A DNA stretch of 64,000 bases, taken from Spirodela intermedia. Lineage: Eukaryota; Streptophyta; Magnoliopsida; Alismatales; Araceae. The notes beneath the pieces are model-generated. The model searched no databases. It was given only the letters and a program-made list of their open reading frames with translations, and had not been told where the DNA came from. Numbering within the stretch: the first letter of the stretch is position 1; each line of letters starts with the position of its first letter. Both the position numbers and the translations under genes were made by a program. Shown piece after piece: positions 43,001 through 55,348 of the stretch. Where the stretch lies: assembly GCA_902729315.2 (NCBI GenBank), contig LR746275.1, forward strand, positions 3,364,001-3,428,000. Direction: 5' to 3'.

Positions 43001-46000
43001 GCATGAATCAAGAAGAAGAAAGGTAGCATAGCATATAGTGTTTATCATTCGTTGATGAAGTCCAACCGGAGGAATAGTCTTGGAAGTGGCTTCCAATGGC
43101 TAAGGACATCCCTTCAAAGTGCACAGTTTAACAGCAGTGTTAATTTTTGGCTTGATGGATCACCAGCCAGGTCATTCAAGGCAGCAACAGGCACCCGACA
43201 TTACCTACATGATTGAGTACTTTTCCCTAAACATTTCCCATCGTTGTAGCCTCTTCATCTACGGTGCACAACATGATTATAGTCTGTATAGCCAAGATGA
43301 TCCGAACCCACGGAATTGTCCTGGTCCAACCCAAGCAAGGTGATCCGGGCAGAGGCAAAGCGGTGACTCGGAGAATAGAAGATAAACACCTATATATATG
43401 GTGTATAAACGTATTTAAAATAAAATAGAAAGGAATACAATGACGATTCAGATGGGGCATACTACCATTTCACAAGGCCGCCCCGATCCCTTTCTGGCAC
43501 AGGCAAGGACAGTGTGTGGGATAGATATTGTTTTCTCTGAACCTGTCTTGCCCTTTTTTTGGGTTATCCAACCTCTGCCAAATGCCACATTTCCAAATTC
43601 GAACTCCCTCTCTCCAAATTGGGCTATATCATGCTAATTCAATCAATAAATAAGTTGACATGACTGGATAAGATGATCATTTAGATATTCAAAAGGAAGG
43701 GAAATCGAATGAACCATTGTACCATATCTAAAACATGCCTCATCTTCTTCCTAATCATTGCAGCAATCCAGATTGAGAGTTCATTGAGCTCCAGCTAATT
43801 GGTATGAACATATTTGGAGAACTCAATCAAAGAGATAATAATTGGACAGTTCTCCCATACGAAACCATGGACCTTATGCATATCCTGACATTTACTGGTT
43901 TCTCGGCATCCCTGACCGGGAGGCAACAATTTTTAAACATGTACAAGCCATAACTATAGGTGAGCCCATCAAATGCGCCCCTGAAGTCTAAATGAATCTG
44001 GAACAACGGGACCTTTATAATCCATAAACTTTTTTGGCGACAACAACCATACAACAAGCAAACCTTAATAACTATTTCGCGTGGGAATCATGCTAAAGAA
44101 TCGAAGCACATATTCGCCAAATTTGAATAGAACAGATAATACTAGCAAAAATAGGAGTACATGTCACGTACGGATCAGCTCTATTTATCCGACAAATTTC
44201 ACAATAAAATTTTGGGGGAATCTCTGGCTGAACACCATCCGAAGGTTTCTCACATATGATAACACAGCCTTTGTGTTGTACAGTGCGGCACTGTGGATCT
44301 TCACACTGCATACAAAGTTACAACAATAACCAGTAAATGATATAACCATGAAAAATCAAAAAATACTTTCGAACCCAATGAAAAAAATAAAAAATAATCT
44401 CCGAGAAGTAATCAGAATAATGTTGATGTCAAGTAAAATGTAGTAGCGAAAAGCATTCATCAACAATACAGATTAAAAGGAAAAAAACAAGGAGAAACAG
44501 GCAAAACTTGTTATCTGAGCACACATTGAACAGCAACGCGCAAAATATGTTGGGGCAGACTTAGTTCAAAAACAAGAACAATGAGCTGATGCTACAAATA
44601 AGTCCCAATAACTCGATTCCCAACTTCCCAACACCAGCATATGTTCTCTGACTCCTAAATGCAGGAATCATTTGAATGATGTAGGCATCATTCTTTCTTG
44701 CGAGAGATTACCAGATAAAATACTCAGGGGTATAAGCAGGCACAACTAGAAAACAAATGTTAACTTTAAACGATCAATATTAAGATAAAGTTCTTCAGAG
44801 GATTGAATCTATGACACTTTCTTTAAGAAACTTCGTACAACTCGACCCTGTGAAAAATTAGATATTTTAAAGTTGGAATTTAATGCCTAAGGTACGCAGA
44901 ACAGAATATTACAGGACTCTCAGTTCTACAAATTGTTCAGCTACAAGAAGAGATTTTTCTGGGCTAATACCATAATTGTGAATTCTTAATCTAAAGCACT
45001 TAAAGCTTCTAAACAGCCAAAGAAATAATTGTGAATACGGTACCTTAATCGTTGATTTTGAACCCAACGGATTACCACAGGGGCACCGTATCTTCACATC
45101 TAATTTGTAAGAATCTTCTTCTTTCAGGCTCACATAATCTAGAGTAGGACCATTACAATGGTTTGACGCTAAATCAGTTGCCCCCTGCACTTGCATTTTT
45201 CTGCATGAAATGTACAAGCATAAATGATATAAACAGAAAAGAAAGGGAAAGTTTTTCTTCTTTTGGTGACCAAGAAATGCATGCTAGCAATTTAAAAGGC
45301 AAATACACCTCTTGGCTGCAATAAAAGACTTAAATAAAATCCAAAAAAGGCAATTAATTCATTATATGTCTAATATATAATCCAAAAAAATAGAAACAAG
45401 GCCTTGCCTAACACCAAAAACTCATCAGGACAAACTTTTGGTAATATTTGCCTCCCAAAAAAGAACTATAAGATTACTAATTGATTCTGTCCAAAGCCTG
45501 TGGTTTGAAAATGTGTATGTGAAACACCAACATATAAATTATGAGTACATCAATATTTCATTTGCATAAATTTAAATCGTGCACATAAAAATGTACGCAC
45601 ATGCTCTCAGCTAAAGAGGTTTCAGATAAATGTGATATTTACCTGAATGTGTCGTCAATTACTTTTGCAACTCTTTCCTTCAAAATAGAATTCTCGTTCA
45701 CCAAGTCATGTAATCTGGGCTCTACATAAAACAAAAAAAATGGAACAAGACAATGAAATAAGAACAAAGTGAAAATAACTATTTTCTGAAAATCGATAGA
45801 TCATTGCATAAAACAAACATATCTTAATATTATACATAAATACATAAGTAAAATATTAGAGTAGCGAAGACCAAGACTGAGGAAACATTTCGGACATAAG
45901 TTGTGAGCATTAGAGCTTCTTACATAATTATGAGTAGGATTCGGAGTTTCGAATTCCCAGTCAAAACCAAAATTTCTCATCTACTTTCAACTAGACATCC

Positions 46001-49000
46001 AACATCCAACCACCCACTTGTGAGGCCATAGCCTAGTATTTATCAGTCACAACGGGGTGGAAGGATAAGCACTTGGAAGGAATTAACAAGTCCCTATGTT
46101 TCCTTCATTGGAAATGAGTACGAAATTGCCATAACCACATTCAAAGGATAAGCACGGCATCACAATATATCAGACAATTACAGAGACAAGGAAACAGATA
46201 CTACTGACATATCTATAGAGCATTTCGAAAAAAATAGTCTTATTAAATAAAATTTTTAAATAACGCAGAAAACAAGTTCTTGCCATACACTTCAATCTTC
46301 CAGAACAGTTCCAACAGAAGAGGACTACAGAGTTGAGCCTAGTTCCAAAGAAATCACCAGATTTTGCCCAATTTGAACAAATAGAAGATGACTTGAGCTA
46401 ATTTAATATGTTTCTATACTAAATGTGGCCGACTGGAGAATATATACTAAATGTATATAGCCAACTGTGATTAAATTCTACATTTCTCCATAAATGTCTC
46501 GATGGCTTCATGTATCTTTTTATGGCAGTGAATAGTTTTTAGATCTGTCCCCTGACTCACTTTCTAAAACATAAGTGCCATTAGAAACCAAGATGGAATG
46601 GACTATAAGCATCAGAAAGCCTACAGCCAACATGCAAATTGGAAAGATGATGATTTTGCACGAGAATATACCATAATGACTTCAGCAACCAGAGGTGAGA
46701 AATAGACATGTGGAATCTAGCGCATCCAGCTTTAAAAAGTGTAGAGTGTGGGTTTTGGACAGATTCTCCATTTTTACTACTATTTTTCACTCATACTCGT
46801 ATACAAAACTCAAGATACTTTGAAATTCATCCTTCCAGTCTTTCTGCCCATCAACGAAATTGTCAGGAGGTGGATGCATTTTACATTTCTCAATGAACTC
46901 GGCTCTGAATACATTATTACCATGGACAGATTCCTTGTATCCTAACTCCATGCAAAAATCAACGTTAAAAATCAGGAAGGTAACTGGGTGCTGTCGACAA
47001 CAGCCACCTCCTTGAAAACTTCTGTGTGAAGTATGTACCGTCCTTCACCTTCACGTCAACAACCTGATCTCAGGTCATTAAGACAAGAGGATTCTTTGTA
47101 TCGATGCCCAATCATCTGCCATTAAAGTAGTTAGTAAGAAGTTCCTTTGCATGAAGGTTGAAATCTTCTTCAGGCTAAGGCTCTAAACCTGTGTTAAGCA
47201 CATAGCTTCTTTACATGAATACTGAGGCGATCCTCCCATTCTTAATGCCAAAAACTTCTTTATAGGAAAATTTGGCCACAAGCCATTTGATATCAGAGTC
47301 CTATTAGCATTATGATCTAGGGCTCATGATTTATCCTCACTTCCACCTCTGTCTGCAGCGCCACCTGAGCCTTTTAAGTTGTGAGACTTCTTCATATTAA
47401 AATGTTGGCACCACAATATTAAGCATAAAACTTCCATGTGAAAGCCAAAACCTTATAAAGATATTATTCGAGCCTTCTTCATGCAACAGTCATGTTCATG
47501 AGGTGTTCTGATAAACTCTGCATTATTAAGGTTGGAGCCTTCTTCACATTTAAGCCACACCCACACATTTTTAAGGTTAGAGTCTTCATAGTACTAAGGT
47601 CTTGGCTCCACATCATGAAGGCCACAGCCTTCAGTGGATTAAGGTCAAAACCTCTCACTTTAATTCTTGACTGCCAGTCCTTACGGTAAGTACAATCTTT
47701 GCACTAAAGTCCTGCCTCCATATTTATTAGGTTGGAGTCTTCTTGGCATTAGTGTCATGAGCACTAATGTCATCTAAGCGTATAAATCTAAAATTCCATA
47801 TGAACAATAAGTGGAACTTAATTTCACAGATTTTCACAGTAAATTTGAGGCCAATCCTAGTTCCGTGTTGATGAACGAAAAAATATTATTCTGATTTTAT
47901 ACCCCCTTCCCATTAAAGTGATGTTCATGAACGAAAAAAGAAAGTAACGTAGACAAAAAATTGGCTTTGGTTCAGGATCAAAAAGCTTATCAACTATTGA
48001 TATAAAATTAAAATTAATTTCAACTATTCTGTCTCAAGTTAGCAAGGAAAACAATACCGTGTTCATCCCCCAGCAAGTTTAAAATTCTATCCACCAGATC
48101 CTGCAAAATACAGCAGCAATTATTCAAAATAAAAAGAATCGAGAATGACTGCCTACTGAGAGATGCAAGAAAAACAAAATAAATGACAGAGCTCATTTAG
48201 AAAATTAAATTAAAACCTAGAGATGAATCAGCTATACGGAGAGAAGCCTTCTAATGAGCCACGAGATACAGTGAAGAAGAGATAAGACCGGAGTAGAGAG
48301 AGAGAAAAGAGAAACAAACACACATGGAATTTTTATGTAAATAGGATGCATTGAGTACGCTATATCTATATTAAAGAAGTATTAGCTCAAGCAATAATTG
48401 GCCCATTAAATATGAGGTCATGAGGAGCTTTTTGGACATAAAAGTCACTGATAATCCCAGAAATTTCCCTCGGGTGCCAAGCCAACAAGGGAAAGTGTAC
48501 CAGGTGATAATCTTGCTCAGCAACACTACAACAATAGCAATCAAACAGATAAATACACAAACTTTACAAGAATTAACCTTTTTGAATGAAATTAAGATAA
48601 TAGGTGAAAGTTACAATTAAAGAGTATATTTACTGTAAACGGCAAAGAAGCTACATTTTGAAATATAAAAACCAGAATTCGACCGCAATTATCATTGTGT
48701 AAAATTAAACTGTAATGTATACTCAATTTTATAAAAAAATGATTAAAAGGATTCTCAACAAAAAATATTAGTAAAGCTAAGACAATTACTAATAAAAAAT
48801 TAAAATAAAAGTATACTTGATTAGACCTTCCACTTCATTACTCTCAACAACTTCATTTTCTTTTTGTTTCTAAATTTAGAAGATCTGATATGAATTGGTT
48901 GTGTTACCACCAAGCTTCCAAATCCAGTATGGATTCTGGCATATCAGAGATAACTTGGATCTCATACACAGAAGCTAACACTCAGAATACGAACAAATTC

Positions 49001-50789
49001 TGATACAAGTCATTCAGTGATGATAGAGAGGATCTATAATATAAAAAAGTCTCAGGTGAAAGACTTTAAGATTTCAAAAGAGTCATTAGAAACCAAATAA
49101 ATTTAAAATAATGCAAAATCATCCATATTCCCACCTAGAGTCTTAATGTTACGATGACACATAATTTTTCTCGAAATTCAGGAGGTTCATTTTTGGCGTA
49201 GCTACAGTATTTGATGGTGTACAGCATTCCAGAAAACATTTTGAAACATCAAAGCACCAAGGTCATCCTAAACGCTTCCAACTTAACAAAATACTCCAAC
49301 CAAAAGAGGATATTACGCGCTGATAGAAAATCTAAGAACAAATGAAAAAAAATATTCGATTGTAAATGCTTTAAAGATGAACTATGCACAAGATGATGAG
49401 AGTCTCAAAATAAGAACCTGCTTTTTCCCTTGCCTGGCAAGACCTAGTTGACTCAGAACATCCTTGAGCTCTTTTATCCGAAAGTTAGACACTTTGCTCT
49501 GCTATATGCCAAACATATTAATACCTCTACTGAAAACACAAAATACCAGTCCACAAAAAATTTAATAAAGACTTTTCATAAAGAAAAAAAGGTCATTAGA
49601 CAAAACATAAACTTAATCGTATGCTGATAACCTAATTTCAACCTCTCAATGAGATGATCTATCGCCTGGCAAGTATTCTACACAGAAGGTAATTCACAGA
49701 AACGTAGTCTTCAATAACTGTACTAGAAAGTAAAATGCACAGCATCTGATGTGCAGCTCATTTTTCAGAAAAAATCTCATGACAGCATGGCCTCATAAGC
49801 AAAGACTGAAATAAATTTATCATAACGTTATAAAATTCGAAATAAATGTGTGGTCATTTTCCTTAAAAATAAAACACAGAATGATCTATAATCTTAATTA
49901 AATGCTTACAAAAGAAAAATTAACAATAGGGCATGTGGACGTAAGAGAAAAAGATGTAGACACCGAACATGTACCACAAAAGAAACAAAAGATAAAAGAA
50001 AAAATAAGAAGTACGAACATAAAGAAGATTTTAAAACACATGATAGGTGTATATATCTCAAAACAAAGTAAAAGTGAAGCAGAAAACCTGAGGAGCCAAA
50101 CTATGGCAAGCAAATAAACAATAGACTTAGGGTCTTTGATATATAACATATCAAATATTTTGCAGCCGTTCAGAAATTCTGCATTTTGTTTACTTTTTGG
50201 GCACTGTTTTCCTAGATAAATATTACATACCCACGTCCATCAATTTACTTTTTTCTCTCTCTTCTTCCGGACTTTTTTCATGGCGCACGGAAACCTTCGA
50301 GTGTTCTTCCATGAGCGTGAAATAAATCACAAAAAAAAAATAGTTTTATTCCTAGCTGGCTGGATAGGATTTTGGCATATCTTCTGATGTTGATGATAAC
50401 CTTTGACGAAATGCTTTATCAAACTCGAGATTCAAAAGTCCCAAACTGGAGATTCAGAGTCCCCACTAGGCAGTCAATCAAAGACTTCACTAATCCTTAG
50501 GACCTTTCGAGAGCTACAAAATAGCCAACCCTAAAATGATCAAAATAAAACATAGCGCCCAACAAATGAATGTACTATCATGTACCCACTCGTGTATGGG
50601 TGTATATTCTGATTCACAATAGCACTTTACTAAAAAAAGCGAAGAAAAATCAAGGCATCAAACAACAAGCCCTTTGAAACAAGAATATTCAAAATGAAAA
50701 CTTTCAGACGGTCAACAGAGCTTGAAACTGAATGAGGATTCCAAGAAGCGCAATCATCAGCATACCCTGCTAGCGGAGACCATATCCAT
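37009..50789 (-). CDS. SIZ1: SIZ-type SUMO E3 ligase (SAP, PHD, PINIT, SP-RING)
   Basis: PIAS/SIZ E3 that moves SUMO from the E2 SCE1 to nuclear targets; in Arabidopsis and rice SIZ1 acts in phosphate, cold, heat and hormone responses. Sixteen exons: 50766-50789, 49418-49498, 48058-48100, 45643-45721, 45044-45200, 44172-44305, 41921-41989, 41576-41663, 40955-41030, 40380-40453, 39988-40095, 39473-39634, 38332-38436, 38163-38243, 37202-38075 and 37009-37118. All are GT-AG and in frame; 754 residues. [23 protein letters not shown] (about 14-50). PHD about 115-168: CPCGN, CEDPQC, HKGC, FYCEIC. PINIT region about 205-310. SP-RING about 360-410: [31 protein letters not shown]. Then [11 protein letters not shown], the SUMO-interacting motif [19 protein letters not shown] and the usual end [10 protein letters not shown]. 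It is about 120 residues shorter than Arabidopsis SIZ1, mostly C-terminal. Orthology to SIZ1 rather than a second SIZ is by resemblance. Confidence 0.96.
41990..44171 (-). other. Intron 6 of SIZ gene (2.2 kb)
   Basis: AT-rich intron between the PHD exon and the exon starting FWVTMSHP. Short frames inside show no recognised motif. Confidence 0.75.
45722..48057 (-). other. Intron 3 of SIZ gene (2.3 kb), with decayed short-repeat array
   Basis: Between the exon ending LLGDEH and the one starting PRLHDLV. Its 47130-47770 part is built of degenerate repeated phrases (see repeat entry); the rest is plain AT-rich intron. Confidence 0.75.
47130..47770. repeat. Degenerate short-period repeat array in SIZ intron
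   Basis: Variants of TTAAGGTTGGAGCCTTCTTC recur on the plus strand about every 45-70 bp: near 47154-47180, 47380-47400, 47470-47485, 47527-47550, 47570-47590, 47600-47640 and 47725-47745. Examples are TTAAGGTTGGAGCCTTCTTC, TTAAGGTTAGAGTCTTCAT and TTAGGTTGGAGTCTTCTTGG. Spacing is irregular and copies are diverged. Confidence 0.6.
48101..49417 (-). other. Intron 2 of SIZ gene (1.3 kb)
   Basis: Very AT-rich with no gene or clear repeat recognised. Confidence 0.7.
49499..50765 (-). other. Intron 1 of SIZ gene (1.27 kb)
   Basis: Separates the 24-bp first coding exon from the SAP exon. The acceptor is a TAGCAG tandem (NAGNAG) at 49499-49504. Nothing else is seen. Confidence 0.75.
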
Positions 50790-51847
50790 GTGTTCTTTGA
50801 TATACTGGACGAATTTTGATGATATGGAACCTCCAACGTCTAGGAGGCATGCATCGGTATCACTTTCTATCAGAATTCGATTGAAGCTGAGCACCTCCCG
50901 TTAGATGATAAATTATAAAACCAGAAGGCAGGATCCAATTCATAATATTTCCGCCAATTCCAACGAATCACGGTACAGAAAAAAGTGAGAGTTAGAAACA
51001 ACAATTCTCCGTGGGGGAAGGCTATGCGATGCGATGCCTTCAAGAACGTATGGAGGCACCATACGCAAAGATTGAAACAAAAACCCTAGGAGGAACCAGA
51101 CGACGGAAAGGGAGCGGAAGTCTCTCGAAGGAAGACATCAGCACTCTGCTGCCCCGCTTGTCCGTACTCTCCCTCCTGGTGGTGACTGGTTCATGTCCTC
51201 TTCGGCTTCTCTTCCCTGCCTTTTGCCGTTTTATAGGGCATACAGGTTTTCTTTTATTCACACCATCGCAGTAAGGCGGCAGGGACGGACGCGAATCCCT
51301 TGATTTGAATCCGGTTAATTATTCTACTCCAATCCGTTATCGCTCTCACGTCGGTCGCCACGTGTCAAGCGCCGTCCAGAAGCCCGTTCGTTAACAACGG
51401 TCAAGAAAAGTTACCTACGTCCCCAATAAATTTGTCATTGACTAAAAAACACATGACATCACTTTATTAGACATACATCCGTTTCTTAATCACGTGATGC
51501 TCACGTGATGGGGCCTCCTTGGACGGCTTAGTCGCCACAGTTTCGTATCAGACGGACAGAAGTTGGCCTCTCTCCTCTTCCCCCCTTCGCCGTCGCCGGC
51601 CGCCGCCCCGTTTACAGCCCGTTGAAGCTCTCCATATCGATCGAGGGAGGCTGAGGAGTTGTGGGCGCCTGAGGTGGGACGGTGTCTGCTGGGGAGAAAT
51701 CCCTACCGGTGGAAAACCAGGACGAGGGGGGGATCATCGGAGAATCTGATAACGTGATGACAGTGTGAGCTTCCCGTTTGCCGTCGTGGCCCAGGTATTC
51801 ACCATCCGGATGCGCAGTCTTCTCTTCAACGGAGGAGTATCTCGGAG
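50790..51847. other. Bidirectional promoter region between SIZ and TIM14 genes
   Basis: 1.06 kb between two divergent start codons. It is AT-moderate at the SIZ side and GC-rich at the TIM14 side, with two G-boxes at 51491-51507. Open frames here (51011-51274 and 51519-51863) show no known motif and probably lie in leaders. Confidence 0.7.
51491..51507. promoter_or_regulatory. Two tandem G-boxes (CACGTG x2)
   Basis: CACGTGATGCTCACGTG: CACGTG at 51491-51496 and 51502-51507, 11 bp apart (one helical turn), both within TCACGTGATG-like context. CACGTG is the core for plant bHLH and bZIP factors. About 345 bp upstream of the TIM14 ATG. Confidence 0.5.
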
Positions 51848-54125
51848 ATGGTGAGTTAACCATCTCTGTCTGCCCTAACTGTCCCCTTCCCGCTAAATTA
51901 CCTCTCTCTGTCTGTTTCGCACCTTGGATTTTGTGGCACGAGGTATATCGAATGTCATGTCTGATCGGAATAAAGTCTTCATCGACCTACGTGCACGATA
52001 AAATCGGTTGCACCACGATCTATGCAGCGTGTTGGTCTGGGGCAGAGTCATATAAGTTACAGAGAGCCTGTGAAGGGTTTGTAAATTTCTGTTCGCATTC
52101 CATATGTTGAATGGGCTTTAATTGTCCCGAAAATCAGAGAGCCACAAGCCGGGTGGACTACTTAAGAAAGAAAATTTAGATGCAGTTTTAAGAAAGTATT
52201 CATGATCTTTTTTTTCAGGAAGATGGTAGTTTGCATCAATGAATTGATTAAGAACGTTATCCTTCCTTCTTGGTTGAAGTGACAATGCTAACCTTAGATG
52301 CCCATCAGCGAGGTTGAAATGAAGACAATATCCAAACTGGCTGTTACCACTTTCAATATCTGTGTGGATATCTGCTACTCGCTCAAATTATCTTGACCTC
52401 ATCACAAACTTCATTTCTTTTCTATTTAAGCGTTTTACCTATCCTTTGATGTATCTGCCTATCTGATTCTTAGATTCCTATGACGATTTAGATTATATTG
52501 CCAATATTTATCGAATACCTTGTAAGTTTCAGCGTAAAGAGTGACTACGTGGATCTTCGGTGGAAGAGATATATCTTTAATGGTGTCGAAACAATGTCAC
52601 TGCTCTCACTATGTGATACTTATTTTCCTCCTTTTTGTTAGTCCACAGAGTCCGATGGAACATATGATGTATTTTCTACGATGTTTCCCTTCACTTTAAA
52701 CTCCATGTCATGCCCACTTCTCCATGCCCATGCAGGCTTCTCCCTTTATAGCCGGATTAGCAGTAGCTGCTGCTGCTCTCGCTGGTAGATACGGAATTCA
52801 AGCATGGAATGCATACAAGGCACGACCGGTTGTTCCTCGAATGCGCAAGTTTTATGAAGGGGGCTTTCAGTCCACAATGACGAGAAGGGAAGCTGCTCTT
52901 ATTCTTGGTGTCCGGTAAGTCCAAGTCACAAACAGAAGAGAATGTAAAGCTACTCCATCTTTCTCGTTTTGTATCACAATAGCATTTAGCTAATGCGCTG
53001 ACATCTGGCCGACCCTAGTAGATAGCTAGCAGCTCTCATTTCATGATCTTGGCAGTATTCAAATGTTTGTACAATTGGGGCATTGATCTGTCTGTGCGTG
53101 TAAGTCAGTGAGGAGAATGAAATCTGAACCACGGTTGAGTGGTGAAATTTTAACATCTCTACATAGATGATATACAGTCTTACAGAAAAGAATCTGGGAG
53201 AGTAATAGCAAATAGGGTATTTCTTGACGGAGCTGGTATAATCTCATATATAAAGGAGCTGGGAGAGGAGATAGAAAATTAAGTGCATGTTCTTGGGTCT
53301 CTGATACAAAGATGTAAGAAGGAATCCACTTGTGGAGTAAAATACAACTCATTGGGTCCTCTGGTGTTGGGCGGTTCATATTTAATCATTGGGAAGGGTT
53401 TTTTTATTATTATTATTATTTTATTTGAGGGCCGGGTTCTGAACTTTATCACTTATTATTTTCCTTTTAGTCTATTGAAATCCACACGAGGATGTTGCTC
53501 TGGGGATTAAACTCCCTTCCTCAAACATTTCAGTCGCCTTGCCTCTTTCCACTCTACTCTGAACTTTTCTCCACTCTAATTGTTGTGCACCTTCCTGCAA
53601 TAAAATATACCTCAAAGCTCTTTCTACGTATTTATTTCACTGTGGTCTATGAATATGTATAATGAACGAGAAATGAAACTGCAGACCAATCCAGAATATT
53701 TTCTCCACATTTTTGTACAGGTTATGGTGCCTTTCGAAAAGTTCGAAACTTCAGAAGTTACTAAAATAGTGCCATTTGCCCTGTCTATAATCGCCTCATT
53801 GACAGCTTCAAGGCCCAGCCCTATTAGCCACTGCCTGCTGATCTGATTTCAGCTCAGACTGTCTGAGCATATTTTATCATCTGCTGGTCTTGAGATCGCA
53901 TCTTTGTTGTCTTCACAGGGTTTGACTTTATTATTGCCTTGTGGGTTGACCTTTTCACATATAATCAGGGAAAATGTCAGCGCTGAGAAGGTAAGAGAGG
54001 CGCACAGGAGGGTGATGGTGGCCAACCATCCGGACGCAGGGGGAAGCCATTATCTGGCCTCCAAGATCAACGAGGCTAAGGATCTGCTGCTTGGGAAGAC
54101 CAAGGGCGGGGGCTCCGCCTTCTGA
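51848..54125 (+). CDS. TIM14: Mitochondrial import motor J-protein TIM14/PAM18
   Basis: J-domain partner that stimulates mitochondrial Hsp70 ATPase in the presequence-translocase motor at the inner membrane. Three exons: 51848-51850 (only the ATG), 52736-52914 and 53969-54125; 112 residues, exactly the plant family length. Exon 1 reads GAGATG|GTGAGT, so the start codon is the last triplet before the intron. The second exon supplies [20 protein letters not shown], a short membrane span (about 4-20), then the arm [17 protein letters not shown] and [13 protein letters not shown]. The J domain ends with the intact HPD triad (81-83) in [20 protein letters not shown] and the usual end [10 protein letters not shown]. 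Introns are 885 and 1,054 bp. An in-frame ATG in the intron (52724) would give MPMQASPF, but the splice model matches the family start better. Confidence 0.95.
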
Positions 54126-54469
54126 TTCGCTCCTCCTCCTGCCGATGGCTCTCCACGCCCTCTTGATGAATTCCTAATTTCTGATTTACCCCTTGTTGAA
54201 AAACACCAGGCTTTGCCCATTCTCTTCAGAGGAACCGTTAGAGAGTAGCACTTTTATAAACATGCCCCTGCATGCGGGCTATTGCCCAAATTCGGTATAA
54301 AAGGAAAGTAGGAGGAGGTGGGTCTGGGCCATAAAATCAACAGTTGGGCCGGCCCACTTAATCAAATTTATTGGGTCCACATAATTTAGGTGAAAAGCTG
54401 CCGTCCCTCGTACTCGGCGAGGTAAGATCGAATCAGCCGACGCCGCCGCGCCGCTGCGCCGCTACCCCC

Positions 54470-54590
54470 TAGAGAGAGAAAAGAGAGAGAGGAGAGAAGA
54501 TAGGGAGAAGACAAGACAGAGGGAGAAGAGAGACAAGAGTCGAGAGAGAGACAGAGAGAGACAGAGAGAGAGAGAGATAGGAGGGGGAGA
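54470..54590. repeat. Purine-rich (GA-type) low-complexity block
   Basis: About 120 bp of imperfect GAGA, GAAGA and GACAGA repeats on the plus strand, about 0.9 kb before the IQD start codon. Confidence 0.85.
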
Positions 54591-54829
54591 GAAACGGCCG
54601 AGGTGGCGGCGGCGGTGTGGAGCGGAGAAAACGCTGGAAAGCAACGTGATTTTGCTATTAGGATGGGGACGCCGACGGTGGGGCCCGGCAGTTGTTGGGG
54701 GAGGGTTTATTTATAGGCAAAGGGCCCCCCACCATGGCTGCTGTAGGTCCCTTGTAGGGGAACCAGCTGTCATCCCCCCATCTACTTGTGGACGGCCCCC
54801 TCCCAGTTTCTTCCTAGATCTACGACGAC

Positions 54830-54830
<1 letters not shown>

Positions 54831-54867
<37 letters not shown>
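54831..54867. repeat. (CT)n microsatellite
   Basis: About 18 CT units with one TAT interruption, opposite in strand sense to the preceding purine block. Confidence 0.92.
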
Positions 54868-54868
<1 letters not shown>

Positions 54869-55348
54869 CTCTCCCATCCTCCTACCGTGGTGGGGAAGGC
54901 AGTTTTGTGGGGAGGATAGAGATCAGACACCGCGATCTGGCCCGAGCTACCCGATCCCGTCGCAAAGTTTCGGGGAAGGAAATGCAGCTTCACTGGGAGT
55001 GAGAAAGGGTTTGGGAGATCCTCAGATCGGCGTGCCAGTCCGCCGTTGTTTCTCTCTACCAGGTACGTGAATTCTCTGTACGCTTACGCTTTGTTCTTTC
55101 GGAGTAATGGGGCAGGGACATGAGTTCTGCCTGTATGTTTATCTTCCTCTCCTGGAAGATCCAAGAGGATTAGAGGTTTTTCCTGCGTCCTCCTTGATTT
55201 ATTTTTCATTTTATCCGAGTGGATGAGATCTTTGGTGTGTCAGTCCTGTGGCGCTTCAAAGATGGATTCCAACTTGTTCTATTTGTTTTTGGTTGTCCTG
55301 CATTGGGCCACTGCATCCTTTTATGCCAGGAAACCCGTCGGGATACTT

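Noticed and set aside
47130-47770. Possible CRISPR-like array
   Set aside because: Units are diverged, spacing is irregular and the context is a plant intron; it is a decayed repeat, not CRISPR.
49898-50149. Opposed 83- and 71-codon frames in SIZ intron 1
   Set aside because: Low-complexity composition, complementary to each other, no recognised family.
54646-55070. Open frames through the CT tract before the IQD gene
   Set aside because: Ser-Leu repeat translation and leader-type sequence; the IQD start at 55495 is clear.
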